DNA of 64,000 nucleotides from Nephrocerus scutellatus. Its lineage: Eukaryota > Arthropoda > Insecta > Diptera > Pipunculidae. Positions 11,505-23,009 of this stretch are shown here, in pieces. The stretch spans positions 94,321,333 to 94,385,332 of the forward strand of contig OX352761.1 in the NCBI GenBank assembly GCA_947095585.1, read 5' to 3'. The stretch's first letter is position 1. Every line of letters starts with the position of its first letter. Both the position numbers and the translations under genes were made by a program. The notes under the pieces are model-generated. The model saw only the letters and a program-made list of their open reading frames with translations. It was not told where the DNA came from and made no database searches.

Positions 11505-13590
11505 TTGCGAGTACAAGGTTTTCCCGTGAAAATATTCGCACTTCCACCTGGGTATCTCTGATGGAGCTACTCGCAATCAGATAAACCACGTGTTGATAGA
11601 CCGCCGTTACAACTCGCACCTAATGACGGTACGAACGTACCGAGGTGCCAACGTCTACTCGGACTAATATCTTGTTATTATGGTGCTCCGAGCGGGGATT
11701 GCTTCATCACAAAAGACTACATCAGCGAATCAGATTCGTGTCCACACGGCTGCCCTCCGTAACGAAGAGAACAGAAACAACGTCAAGCGATAGGACTCGC
11801 CCTAAATGCAGGGAGAGTAAGTCCTGGGGCTGAGATGTCGGGCGTAGAAGAGAAATGGACACGCCTTAAGAATACTGTTATTATTACTGCTGGTTAGATG
11901 ACAAATGTAAGCCAGCGACTGAACGTAAAGTGTTTGCGTACCGAGTAACGCAACAATCTATTAGAACGCAGGCACGCGAATATGAATAAAAAGTGCTTAG
12001 AAAATATGAAAAATGAGTTCACCGACGAAAGAAAGCAGCTTGGGAAAAGAGTCTAGTCCATGAACAGTACATTAAGCAAGTACCACACCAGGCACACAAG
12101 TTCTACCAAAGATTCCGTGGTATTACGCAGTATACACCGCGTTGCACATACTGCAAAGACAAACATACTAATCTGATCGCCGATCTCAAAGGCATCTTAG
12201 AGTGATTGGAATAGTACTTTAATGAGTTGCTAAACGGCCAGCTAACTGAGGAATTGGAGGCTCAATGAATTACCGAAAACCATACTATGCTCCTGCCACC
12301 ATGCACAGACGAAGTTAGCAGAGCGACAAATCGGCTCTAAAATATTAAGGCCCCTGGATCAGATGAGATCCCGGCGGAACTAATTAAAATAGGAGGCTCC
12401 ATAACATACCAAGCAATTCATAAAATAATAGTGCAAGTATGGGAGGAAGAAGCGATGCCAGAAAACTGTCGAAGAGGCATTCTGTGCCCCATACAAAAGA
12501 AATGAGATATCACAATATGCAGCAATTATCGTGGTATAACGTTGTTAAGGACCGCGTATAAGATTTTCTACTCTATTCTTCAATGCAGAATAACAACATA
12601 ACCAAAAGTAACAATTGGTACATACTAGTGTGGCTTCATCCCAGGCAAATCAACAACTGATCAGATTTACACCCTTACGCAGGTGATGGAAAAATATCAA
12701 GAGTTTCAAAACTCACTAAACCATATTTTTATAGACTTTATAGCCGCCTATGTTAGCAAAGCCAGAGTAGAACTATATAAAGAGAATTCGGCATCCCAAG
12801 TGAACTTGCACGACTATGTAGACCATGACCATGACCAATGTTATAAGCTAAGTAAAGATGTCCGGATCACTATCAAGCCCATTCAGCATGTATAACGGGC
12901 TCCAACAAGGGATGGACTGGCCTGCCTGGTCTGGGAGAAAGTAAGCCTAGACTCTGACGTAAGCGCGGTGACGGAGCGCGAATTTGAAGTAGAACAATCC
13001 TTCAACTATCTCGGGTTAACTGTAGCAGCCGATAACAGCATGGAACCAGAAGTACGCGCACGGTTGCTTAAAGCCAACAAAGCCTACTCAAATCCAGGAA
13101 CTTAACCATAACATCCAATCTGTTGGTAAAAAAGACAATGGTCATACCAGTACTTACATATGGATCCGAGACTTGGGTGCTTAGCAAAACCATTCAGACC
13201 ATTTAGCCGCGTTCGCGAGAAAAGCCTTACGGAGAATTGTTGGCCCCGTAAGGAGGAAGGACGATTTCGGAGACGTAGATGAGATCTACGAGCGTTATCG
13301 CGATGTAAGCATCGTGAAGGGAATAGAGCTTGGTGGGCTCCGGTTGGCAGGACACCTAGCTCGCATGATCCAAGAGGATCCTTCTCGGAAATTCCTTAGC
13401 GGTGTGCTTTATGTTACAGGTCAGCGAGCCCGGGCAAGCCTATACTGGAAGGATGGCGTAGACCAGGACGCCCAGAGGTTAAGTATGCAAAACTATATGA
13501 CATCGGCTCAAATCGGGACCGGTGGATAGACTTTTTGCGGGAGGCAAGGACCGGACCCCGGTCGTAGAGCCAAATAAGATGATGATGATG
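11505..13590 (+). mobile_element. RTE-like LINE, copy 2 (heavily degenerate)
   Basis: The same family as 3961-5985, starting within the endonuclease domain ('VVASTRF' region at 11508) and ending with TGATGATGATGA at 13579-13590. It retains the linker lost from copy 1: 'NELLNGQLTEELEA' (about 12220-12260) and 'APGSDEIPAELIKIGG' (about 12350-12400). It has lost the stretch with the catalytic YADD box by a deletion near 12955. Many stops and frameshifts are present. Confidence 0.85.
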
Positions 13591-14079
13591 AATGGCATTT
13601 GATCAGGTGTATCGAGTTTAACATCGAGGATGGAATATCGTGAATTTATATAAGGAATATCAAATTACTGTGGTTAATGAGAATCAATTTTTAATTTTCT
13701 AGCCAGGCATCATTGGTATTTACATATATAAAACGATAAAAAAGCTGCTTCGTTGTGATAAGTGAGGTACTTATATTGTAGTTCATAAAAATTAAATGTT
13801 TAATCAATTATTTAATCCAGATTTATTCATGTTGTGGTTAGTAAGATAAAACAAGAAACTTAAGAGCCACATATGTTGATATTAATAAACATGACCCACT
13901 AAAAGCTATAGGTTCTCCTAATATTCAGGCGTTTCGCTACCCGCATAAATACCACTTACCACTTACCTCCATGGGAGGATGTAATATAACTAGAACCTAT
14001 AACCTACCTCACCTGCCAACAATTTACATTATAAATTTCATAAAAAATTTTTGTTAACCTTTAAATAACATGTGTGTGT
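13591..14079. other. AT-rich spacer, nothing recognised
   Basis: No gene or repeat could be supported. Confidence 0.4.
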
Positions 14080-14280
14080 TTGAAAATATTTATATAGGAG
14101 TCCCTCGGATATAGGCCCCTCCCCTATCACTTCCAAATTATTTTTTACAGAAAGTCACGTCATCATATTATGTATACAAAGTTTGAATAAAATCGAGTTA
14201 ATTTTGGAAAAAATAAATGGCACGAACACTTCCAGGCTCGATGTTAATATGGGGATTTTAAAAATATAAAGCAGTTTTTT
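14080..14280 (+). repeat. Arm-family repeat, short copy
   Basis: It carries the 'CAAAGTTTGAATAAAATCGAG' segment and the outer end 'GTTAATATGGGGATTTTAAAAA' (14243-14264), the same terminus as at 16465, 24425 and 36905. Confidence 0.65.
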
Positions 14281-15534
14281 CATAATTTTCAGTAATTTTC
14301 TAAATGACACCTTGAAGTTAACACCTAAGAAGAAAATTTTAATGAGCATGAGCAGTATCGTAAACATAAAACTTTTGTAAAAAAAAGGGTTCGCGATAAT
14401 TTGTATTCTTACCAAAGCCTAAGATTTGTGTTGTGAAAATGGAAGGGTGAAATAGATGGTTGAAAGGTGTATGAGTTTGTCACAACTTCCAAAAAATAAA
14501 TTTCTGTAAATCAAATATAACTCTAAAAGTTACTTCATACAAAAATTCGTCAGATTCACAAATAGAGAAGTGTTCTGTCGTACATAATGTGTCTGAAGAG
14601 GATTACAGTAACCTTAAATGCAAAACTGATATCACTGAGTTGTGCTGAGTTTTCCGGGAACAGTCTTCTTCCATTAAAGTCCATTTACGAAAAAGCGGTA
14701 ATATAATGTCTGATGTGGAAATGTTGAAACTAGTGATATCTGCAGTTATAAACAAGAGAGAAAAGTTATATGCTTTTACTTTAAACAACCATGTGACAAT
14801 GATTTCACTTTGGCTGGTTATCCCAACTGTTCCACTCAAAGTACTTTGGTCAGTCAGGCTCAAGTGACTGTTTAGATAATTGCACTTGGTTGGCTTAATG
14901 ACTGAAACAATACTCGACGATAGTTGTACCATCGCTCCTCCGCCCCCAACATATGCATACATAACTAAACTGTTCTTTCAGGTGTATGTACCCTCTATAA
15001 TTATATACGTGTTTAAATACGAGCGCAAGGTATTACCTATTTGTATGTAAACCATAGTTTTATCATTATCTCTGTTTATCTGCTACACAGCAGCAATTCT
15101 TTGATGAATAATAAGGCGCTTCGAACGACTGTATGTCTATAAAGTTACTTTAATAAGGATTTATATTAGATTATAGCATAAAATTTATGTCTGTATTACA
15201 GTTTTAAAAAGATAAGGCAGTTTTAAGAAGTCAACGTTAGCTCAACGAATGGAACTATATCATAAAAATATAAAGAAGCCATAATAACTTAGTTTTGGAG
15301 GTTGTCTTTTGTGACAGTCGGAAGTAAGAGAACTTATATTTAAATAATTGGTACAAGCACATTTAAATTTAACTTTTTAATGGTCAAATTTTTAACTCTT
15401 TTCCTAAAGAAAGATAATAACAGTTATAAAGGGACTTCATACCCTTTGTTAGCATTTGAAAATTGGAACCCATGTATATTAATAAAAACCATTATTATTA
15501 CAATCACGCTTAACGGTAGTGTTTCCTTTGCATT
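14281..15534. other. Spacer without a supported gene
   Basis: The longest open frame (14603-14962, minus) has no recognisable domain and is of a length expected by chance at this base composition. Nothing else was recognised. Confidence 0.4.
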
Positions 15535-15770
15535 TAGTTGTTCAAGAGAGATATCGTTGCTATTACCTCCTAAGCTACACGCTGACATTTAAATTCCAAA
15601 TTAATGGTTCAAGAGAGATATCCTTGCCATTACTTCCTCACTCGTAATGCAAGTTTTCCTCGAATTCTATGATTCATGAGCGATAGCCTTTTATAACACT
15701 AATACATAATCTTACTTTCAGCCAAGTGGTTAAGGAGCAATCGCCTTACCACTACCTATTCCCAACGTTA
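15535..15770 (+). repeat. Degenerate ~65-bp tandem repeat
   Basis: The motif TTCAAGAGAGATATC plus a following (C/G)TTGC(C/T)ATTAC stretch occurs at 15541 and 15608, with weaker versions at about 15673 and 15730. Spacings are about 67, 65 and 57. The last two units are diverged. Confidence 0.5.
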
Positions 15771-15954
15771 CGGCATCACGCTTTGTCATCCGCATCACTA
15801 AGTAGACACACAACGCCATGACACTACGCTTCGCTGCCCTATACGCATTGCTAGCAAGGATACGTCAAGATGATTTCCTAACTTTATTTTAAGTTTCAAA
15901 CATTGCAAGCAAATCACTGTAAAACATCAAGCAACGAAGAGAGGAAATAAAAAC

Positions 15955-16490
15955 CAACCAATAAAAATTAAAATTTTTCATTTAAGTTTTCTAATAGGAC
16001 ACATATTATGCGTTTAAAATTTGAAGAAAATCGAGCTAATTTTTAAAAAATTACATGGGCACTCCTCGGTCCTCAGGGCCCCGTTCACTCCATAAAAAAT
16101 TTAAAAAGTTTTGTCCATCGGAGATACTCATGTGTATAAAATTTGAAAAAAATCGGGTGGATTTTTTTATAAAATTTGTATGGGGTCTCACGACACTGGG
16201 GCCAGTGGTCTAAAAAAAAAAACACATGCATATTAAATTAGAAGAAAATCGGGTAAATTTTTTTAAAAAATGTATATAGTGCCTTACGAGCCCGGGGACC
16301 GGGGTCTTCAAAATTTTTACAAAAAGTGTTATCCATTGAAGATACAGTTGTATATAAAATTTGAAGAAAATCGGGTAAATTTTGTAATATATTTGTATGG
16401 TAGCCTCAATCGCATCACAAGATTCCACGACAAACAAACAAACAAACACACGGACAAGCGAAGTTAATATAGGGATTTTAAAAAAGAATT
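15955..16490 (+). repeat. Arm-family repeat, solo copy
   Basis: It begins CCAATAAAAATTAAAATTT (the inner-end type sequence), runs through about four ~120-bp units marked by GAAGAAAATCGGGT and by TCCATCGGAGATAC, and ends AAGTTAATATAGGGATTTTA. Near the end, short ACAA repeats (16431-16448) replace the usual AGCC repeats. Confidence 0.8.
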
Positions 16491-17266
16491 GAATTTTATT
16501 CCCCAAACCAACAAATGTTTTATTGTATCGACCTATAGGCGAAGAACACTGCTAGTACTTTATTACTATACTATATTATCCAAATTGTATACTTTATTGC
16601 AGGAAAAGTTTGACTAAATTATTTAAGGATCTTACAATAATCTAAACAATTATTTTTCCTTAAGTGATTACAAAATATTCTAAATTTCGAAGACTCAAAA
16701 ATAATGGCAATTAAATTCCTTTTGGGGAATCCATAAGATAAAGCAATAATCGTATTGCCTGTGACAAGATAATTTCCTGTTTTAATATTTTAATACCGAC
16801 GGGATTAAGCCGAAGCAGTTCCATTACCAATACGCAATAATTAAATATTCTCGACTTCTATTTACTTACGATGTTTGTGTTCGATTTCGAGCAGATTATT
16901 TAGCTTTATCAAAAGTTATATAAGGACGAATGAATTCTGGATGTGAAATGTTCTATATTTACGAGTATTTGTAATTCCAATGTTTTGTTACTGTTCTTCA
17001 CTAGGGAGATAATGAGAGATACGAATAAATGAAATCGACGAGATGATAATTATATGTACTTATATACTAAACTAAAGGTGTAAGATAAAGAGTAATGTTC
17101 AGGATGGAAGGAGCTCTTCAATGGCGGTTATACACCAAAGGAAATAGTATAACGGAAATACAGAAACGACGAATGTTCATTTGTTCAACGTTCGCTGATC
17201 AGTTCTACACAAACAGGACTACACTCATATATCGTGTTATTAAGGAACATTTTAGTTAATTTCCCA
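16491..17266. other. AT-rich spacer, nothing recognised
   Basis: No supported feature. Confidence 0.4.
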
Positions 17267-17440
17267 GTAGGGAGATACAGAACGATATGCAACAGAGTGC
17301 AGTTGACTATACCTTGCATACACCTTGTGACTAATACCAATATACTACAGAAAAGTAGGGAAATGCAGAACGATATGCAACAGAGTGCAGTTGACTATAC
17401 CTTGTGACCAATACCAATATACTTCAGAAAAAAAGTAAAA
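17267..17440. repeat. 88-bp direct tandem duplication
   Basis: GTAGGGAGATACAGAACGAT (17267) recurs at 17355 with small differences. The copies share ATGCAACAGAGTGCAGTTGA and the following ACCAATACCAATATACT stretch. The second copy lacks about 10 bases (GCATACACCTTG). Confidence 0.85.
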
Positions 17441-19509
17441 TTATAAATACTTTCTCGGCATTTGATCTCAACAAAACAAATCGAAAATGAGTAACTTCTC
17501 GATGCGCATTTGGCATTACCCAGGGGATTTCTGACACATTGTACGTGCAAAAGAGTTGGTATTTTGTGTCTATAGTTCTAGAAATAACAAATCTCTGTAC
17601 GATATGAGACAACCAATTGCTTTTATTAATTTATGACTTTCAAATTAAGAGGTATGTGTAATATTTTTAATGAAAAACACACTAGAGGGCTCACCAGTTC
17701 ACTATCAGTATTGTGTTGTGCTGTGAGCCCTGAAGTTGAGTCAAAGTTTCGAGATCTGGACGCGTACCCAGTCGAACTCATCGGTTTTAATGCAGAAAGC
17801 TGTTTGTTTGTGCTTTTTGAACTTTTTTCTTATTTTTGTAACTATACCGTGTGGTGATAGAATAATAACCGCTGGTGGTGGAGCCAGCGCAAACCTCGTT
17901 GAAAATTTATGAATGATAAATGTGTGTGGGTGTAACGTTGCATTCAACTGCTCAGCTTAATTCACTTTTCACACCAACTGGCAGGAGAGCACCGCCGTAC
18001 TGTAGAAGTTTTCCATTTGTTCACAAAGTTAGTAACATACACAACAGAACAAATTAAGCCAAACTGTAGTCCTATAAAGAAGAAATTTTCATAGAATAGT
18101 TACAAAAATGTATTGGTACTTGGAAAAAATTATTTCATGAGAAAAATGGTAAATAAATAACTTTTGGAAAAACTTCTAAAAAATTTATTAACCGATTTAA
18201 ACATCGTTTAATTAAAGAAAATACTTAAAAGAAGTTAAAAGTAATAGAGCAAGATGGACAGACAAATCTGATCAATTAAGAAATGCGATTAATTGCTAAG
18301 TATTAATGGGGACCTACTAGCTATTACTCATACTAACTTATCCTATTACTAGTCTATTCAGTTTCTGCTAGAATGAAATTCACTCATGTGAAAAATTCTT
18401 TATATGCTTTACACATTCATCCTCCTTCGTTGTACCAACTTAACCCTTAATACAAATTACGTTTTAACTATCTAGGCAGTGTTTCGACCAAATTTAATTT
18501 TCATTGAAAAAATTAACAATAGAATAGCAAATTCAAAACGTGTCAGTTGCACTTGTATTTCAGTGAAAATGAAAACAAACGAAAACCATCAATTTAGTGG
18601 AAAACAGCACACTCCGTCACAAGCATGCTAACATAATGCATTAATTACATCCTTGATCATTTACTGAATTTCTGAACGAACACTATATTCCAACTTAATA
18701 TACATTTTTGTGTTTTAAAATTGAATTTTCAAATCGTCCCAATCGTCGATGGAAAGTAGGTTTGAACTGATTTCTCCCAACTGTGCTGAAAGGTTTAGTG
18801 TATAGTAGTATTGGTTTGGCAGTTACCAGGATTTCGAAATTAATTGCATACACATTTAGTGTCAGGGTTGCCGTATATGAGAATAATGCCGTACATGTTG
18901 GGTTTGTGGATTATAAAACAGTTATTATTAAGATAGACCACAGGGTGATCGAGGACCGAGTAGGCACAGCAGCCAAGGTACTATCACAAAAGTAATTAAA
19001 AACAAAATTTTTTAGATGCTCTACATAGAAAGGAGAACAAACCCCATTGTATTATTACATAATATGTCAGCAGGCGGTTATGCAACTTAATTATGTCACA
19101 AACAGCTTCACATACGCTTTTCATACTTTGAAGTTTACTCGTACAAAACCAAATTTATCCTTTTTTTATCAATAAAACTTAGCTCATTTGTTGACATAGT
19201 AATGGTAGTGACGTTTAATATAAGATCGGCATATTTTTGTGCTATCTTCTGTTTTTTTGTTTGTTCATAATCTGATGAGATCGTTGTATCGATATTATCA
19301 ATAACGATTGCTAATACATCGAAGTGCAATTTTACCAAAAAACAAAATAATGAAAAAATGCTGAATGCACAAATTATTATTCGAATTGTATCACTTACAA
19401 GCGAGCAATGAATCACTTATAAACAAGCAGTGAAATACTATGCTACAACGAAAAACTGCTAAATGCTAATTTTTTGACTCGATTATCTTGAAACAAATTG
19501 ATTTAAATA
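17441..19509. other. AT-rich spacer, no gene recognised
   Basis: Several open frames of 60-95 codons occur on both strands. None has a domain, a signal peptide with a plausible gene around it, or a promoter. They look like chance frames. Confidence 0.4.
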
Positions 19510-20045
19510 AATAACAAGAAAAGAACAAGACTTTGTTTTTCGGGTACAAACTTTTATTTATCGGTTTGATAGTTTTCTAAAAAGGACCTCAAATAAGATG
19601 AAAAAATGAACTTTTACACACGTCAGACTGCCCACGAGACTGAGCTGTGCACAAAATTACAACTCTCTACAATGTGCGAGAGTTTCTTAAATGAACTCAA
19701 AGAAGTTGGAAAAAAAACTTTTACGTGACATGCACGCTTATAAAATTCGTTGAGATTCAGCAGCTCTCAAAGATTTAGCTCTCTAGGACGTGTGAAAGTT
19801 GGCTAAAAATTACCTCAAAGAAAATGAAAAACCAAAATTCAAACAATTCACACGCGGGATCCGAGAAATGGCCCATAAACTGTGATTCACACAAAAACTC
19901 AGTGAAAGCGACTCATGAAAGTTTTTTAAAAACTACCTCAAATAAGTTGACAAAAACGTGACTTCTATTTCTGTAACATGCAAACCCGTATCTAGAACCT
20001 AGTATTTACATAGAATTTAGCGGGAGAATTTTAAAAGACTATTTA
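19510..20045 (-). repeat. ~118-bp tandem repeat array (family III)
   Basis: About four diverged units occur, marked on the plus strand by ACCTCAAA/AACTCAAA at 19586, 19694, 19812 and 19935 (spacings 108, 118, 123). The sequence TTTAGCTCTCTAGGACGTGT is shared, reversed, with 53075-53345 and relates to 42890-43430. A SINE begins eight bases after its end. Confidence 0.65.
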
Positions 20046-20052
20046 TTTGTGC

Positions 20053-20352
20053 GTGGGCGCCGTGGCTCAGTGGAAGTGCACATTGCTGCTGAGCAGGAGG
20101 TTCAGGTTCGAATCCCAGCAACACCAAAAAGTATTTTTCACGGTGTCCCACTTCTCGCGAATGGGTGACGAACGTTCCGAGAGTAATACCTTGTCACGGG
20201 AAGCTTCTCACAATTCACCGTTCGGATCCGGCCTTAAATTGTAGGTCCCTTCTATTTGTGTCCAAAAATATACATGCGCAACACAAATGTCGCGAGAAGC
20301 TAGGCCTTGGACCGTAATGCTGGTCTGTTGCGCCGAATATTATTATTATTTT
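20053..20352 (+). mobile_element. tRNA-derived SINE, copy 2 (full length)
   Basis: The head GTGGGCGCCGTGGCTCAGTG has a consensus A box. The B box is GGTTCGAATCC (20105-20115). The body runs 'CACGGTGTCCCACTTCTCGCG...', and the 3' end is TTGCGCCGAATATTATTATT. It stands directly after a family III array. Confidence 0.9.
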
Positions 20353-20944
20353 TAATATCTATATATTTATATTTTTATCAATAAATTAGTTTCAGGTACC
20401 TTCATTAACAATGATTGCGAAAAGAAAGATAGTTTTTAAATTCTCTATAATAACTTTGTGTGCGATCTTGTGATCAATTTTTAACCCACTGCCCAAAGCC
20501 CGATTTTATTGAAATTTTGCACGCATGTGTATTTCCGGAGACAACACTTTCTATTAAAATTCGGGGGGCTCCAATACAAATATTTAACAAAATTTACTCG
20601 ATTTTCTTCAAATTTTATGCGCATAGACAACACTTTTTGTAACAATTTTGGAGACCCCGGGCCCCGGGTTCAAATTTTAAATGCATGTGTGTCACTCACT
20701 GATAGACAAAACTTTTTGTAATTTTTTTGGAGTTTAAGGCTCGAGGGCTGCCCATATAATTTTTTTAAAAATTAGCCCGATTTTCTTCAAATTTTAAACA
20801 CATGTGTATCTCCGGTGACAGCAGTTTTTGTAAACAATTTGAAGTGAAGAGGCTCGAATATTAATATTTTCCAAATTAACTCGGTTCAAACTTTGCACAT
20901 ATATGTATCTCCATCAAAGAATTTACATGAAATTTTAAATTTTT

Positions 20945-21720
20945 ATGGGTTGTTTTTTACCACTAAAACAATTAAACAGCATACATCAAATGTCAGCTTC
21001 GTATGCAGTTACTAAAGATTTTGCCAAAGCCAAAAGTACATTTAGTGATGGCGAATTAAATAAGAGATGTTCAATCGAGATGGCTAGAGCTTTTAATGAA
21101 GACAAAAGTGCGAAGCAATTTAAAAAAGTTTCGCTTTCTCACCAAACAACTAAAAAATATGGATAACTTTTTAGTTGACAAAATATCGGACATAGTTATG
21201 AATTATTAATATTCATCAATTGCTTTAGGTAAAATCATTTCGCATATCCGCAAAATGTTAGTTTTTATAAGGATAGCTGCAAATTTTATTGTTGCCGAAG
21301 AATTATTAAAAGAAACTCTGTCATATTCAACAACAAAAGGTGCTGATATTTTTGAGGAACTCAAAAATGTTATTTCCATTTATGGAGGTTTTTATATTTG
21401 GCCGAACTGGGCTGCTAAACCTGAATGGTATTAATTTTCAGATGTTGTATTTTACGAGCATTAATTTACAACAGTCTTTATGTGGAAATGGTCTGAAACT
21501 AAGCAGAACTATGAATTTTGTAACCGAGCACTTACTCACCGAAATTTAAATTTTTTTTTCGCGATAATGCAGAGTATGAAGACCTACTTTTCAGAGCCAA
21601 GTTCGCTGGCGCAGCGCAGAAAAATGCCTTAAGCGTTTTTTCCAAATTCGAAAAGAAATTAAGCTTTTTCTTGTGTAGGAAGATTGGTTTCGTCTTTAAT
21701 AATTCTTAGTTTTAATGAAA
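20945..21720 (+). pseudogene. hAT transposase fragment (GTF2IRD2/ZBED-like group)
   Basis: Successive frames give SYAVTKDFAKAKSTFSDGEL, then 'KRCSIEMARAF' and 'FKKVSLSHQTT' (20990-21150), 'LVFIRIAANFIVAEELL..TTKGADIFEEL' (21255-21365), 'QQSLCGNGLKLS..MNFV' (21465-21515) and 'DNAEYEDLLFRAKF...FEKKLSFFL' (21565-21680). This order matches domesticated and mobile hAT transposases of the type with 'SY.VS..IAK..K.FTDGE', 'IFIRGV...F...EEL' and 'HQ.SLCGK.L', which cleave and join transposon ends in the nucleus. Frameshifts and stops break it, so it is a relic. Confidence 0.75.
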
Positions 21721-21829
21721 AAATATTTTTGTGGCAGTTTTCTTTATAAACGTTAATTACGGATTATTTGAATAATTTTGAACAAAAATCTGCAAAGAAA
21801 GAATCAAAAAGTCAGTGAATGGGCTAGCC

Positions 21830-22345
21830 TTTTTTATAATGTAAACGCCCTCAAGGAATTGGCACCCTATAACGATGAGTACAGGCACAGTGTTGGCGTT
21901 AGGAAATTAGGGAGAGGAAAAGATGAAATGTTTGTGCACATGTATCTTAAATGACTGCAGATCATACAAATGCGGATATACAGAGTCGCGCAATTCATTC
22001 CACATAGTTATTGTGCGGCTAAAGAAGGAATCTCTGAATAGGTTGGTTGATCCAATGATAGGCCGTATGTGAAGCACGGATTGCGGATGGCTTGGAGGAT
22101 GGGCGGGATGCATCCGGATATTTGCTTGTGGATAAAGCGATAAAACAGTGACAAGCTGGTAACATTCTTACAATGTTCAAGCGATTCGATTGTTTTCGCG
22201 ATATTTATGACAACAATATGTTTTTTAGCGCGGTTCTGAATTGTGTCTTGTATAGGTGTAATGTTGTCTGAGGGGCACTAGCACACAATACAGTTGTGTT
22301 CAAGTTTAGGGCGAATATGTGACTTGTAAATAGCATCGTGTGGAA
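21830..22345 (-). mobile_element. CR1-like LINE, 3' end fragment
   Basis: The minus strand carries RDSFFSRTITMWNELRDSV..HLYDLQSFK (21930-22050) and, further 5', a degraded 'LEHCKNVTSLSLF' and 'NRAxKxI' region, then the 3' UTR 'CTATAACG...GTTGGCG'. This is the end of ORF2 in the same family as 28660-31320. It splits the hAT transposase relic, so it inserted later. Confidence 0.8.
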
Positions 22346-22729
22346 TAGTTATACATATAGTTATACGTGTGGAATTGTATATAAAATTGTATATAGAAAT
22401 ATTGTACAAGTATGTTCTTGTATTTTCTAGCTATGGTTCTCCAAAGAATAGAACCTTTTAGATTTTATTGATTACGTTTAAATACAGCAACTGTATCGTA
22501 GAAAATTAGTTATTATTTGGATTTGAAGCAGAATACTTGAAAAGTAGATAGAGTATTAGATTTTATATCGGTTTCTTCGTACGTTGAATTATAAAATTAT
22601 TTTAGTTACTTTAGAGTTATAATTTAGGCTTCCTAGATTCTGTAAAATGTTTGCAAATAAAACAAATTCACAAATTACAACTTCAATTCGCAAATAGCAA
22701 CCGTTACACTCAAGAAAAGAAACAGATTT

Positions 22730-22915
22730 ATTTCAAATGTTTTCAAATGAAATATTCACTAATTTTCGGGATTTAGATTTAAAGATCTTTGCTTGGGATT
22801 GCCTATATTTGTGAACGAGCTTTATCAGATATGAAATGTATTTTAAAACCAAAAATAGAAATTTCATAAAATGCTAGAGCAAATTTTAAGAATTTCCTCA
22901 ACTTAAATTTTGAAT
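22730..22915 (+). pseudogene. hAT transposase C-terminal piece
   Basis: A short frame, IAYICERALSDMKCILKPK at about 22796-22852, resembles the C-terminal dimerisation region of hAT transposases ('Y.CE..FS.MK.IKSK'). It lies just inside the right arm, where the end of the transposase would be expected, but it is short and decayed. Confidence 0.45.
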
Positions 22916-23009
22916 AAATTTTTTTTTGTTTTTGATGAATTTAAATACACATGGTAAATAAAACACAACACAAATTGAGTGTGAAAACGGATTTCGTAGA
23001 TGTTATATT

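Noticed and set aside
14603..14962. 119-codon minus-strand gene
   Set aside because: No domain, no promoter or poly(A) pairing; one or two frames this long are expected by chance in 64 kb of this composition.
20053..20125. tRNA gene
   Set aside because: A and B boxes are good, but the same ~72-base head is always followed by the same body and ATT tail in ten places; it is the SINE head.
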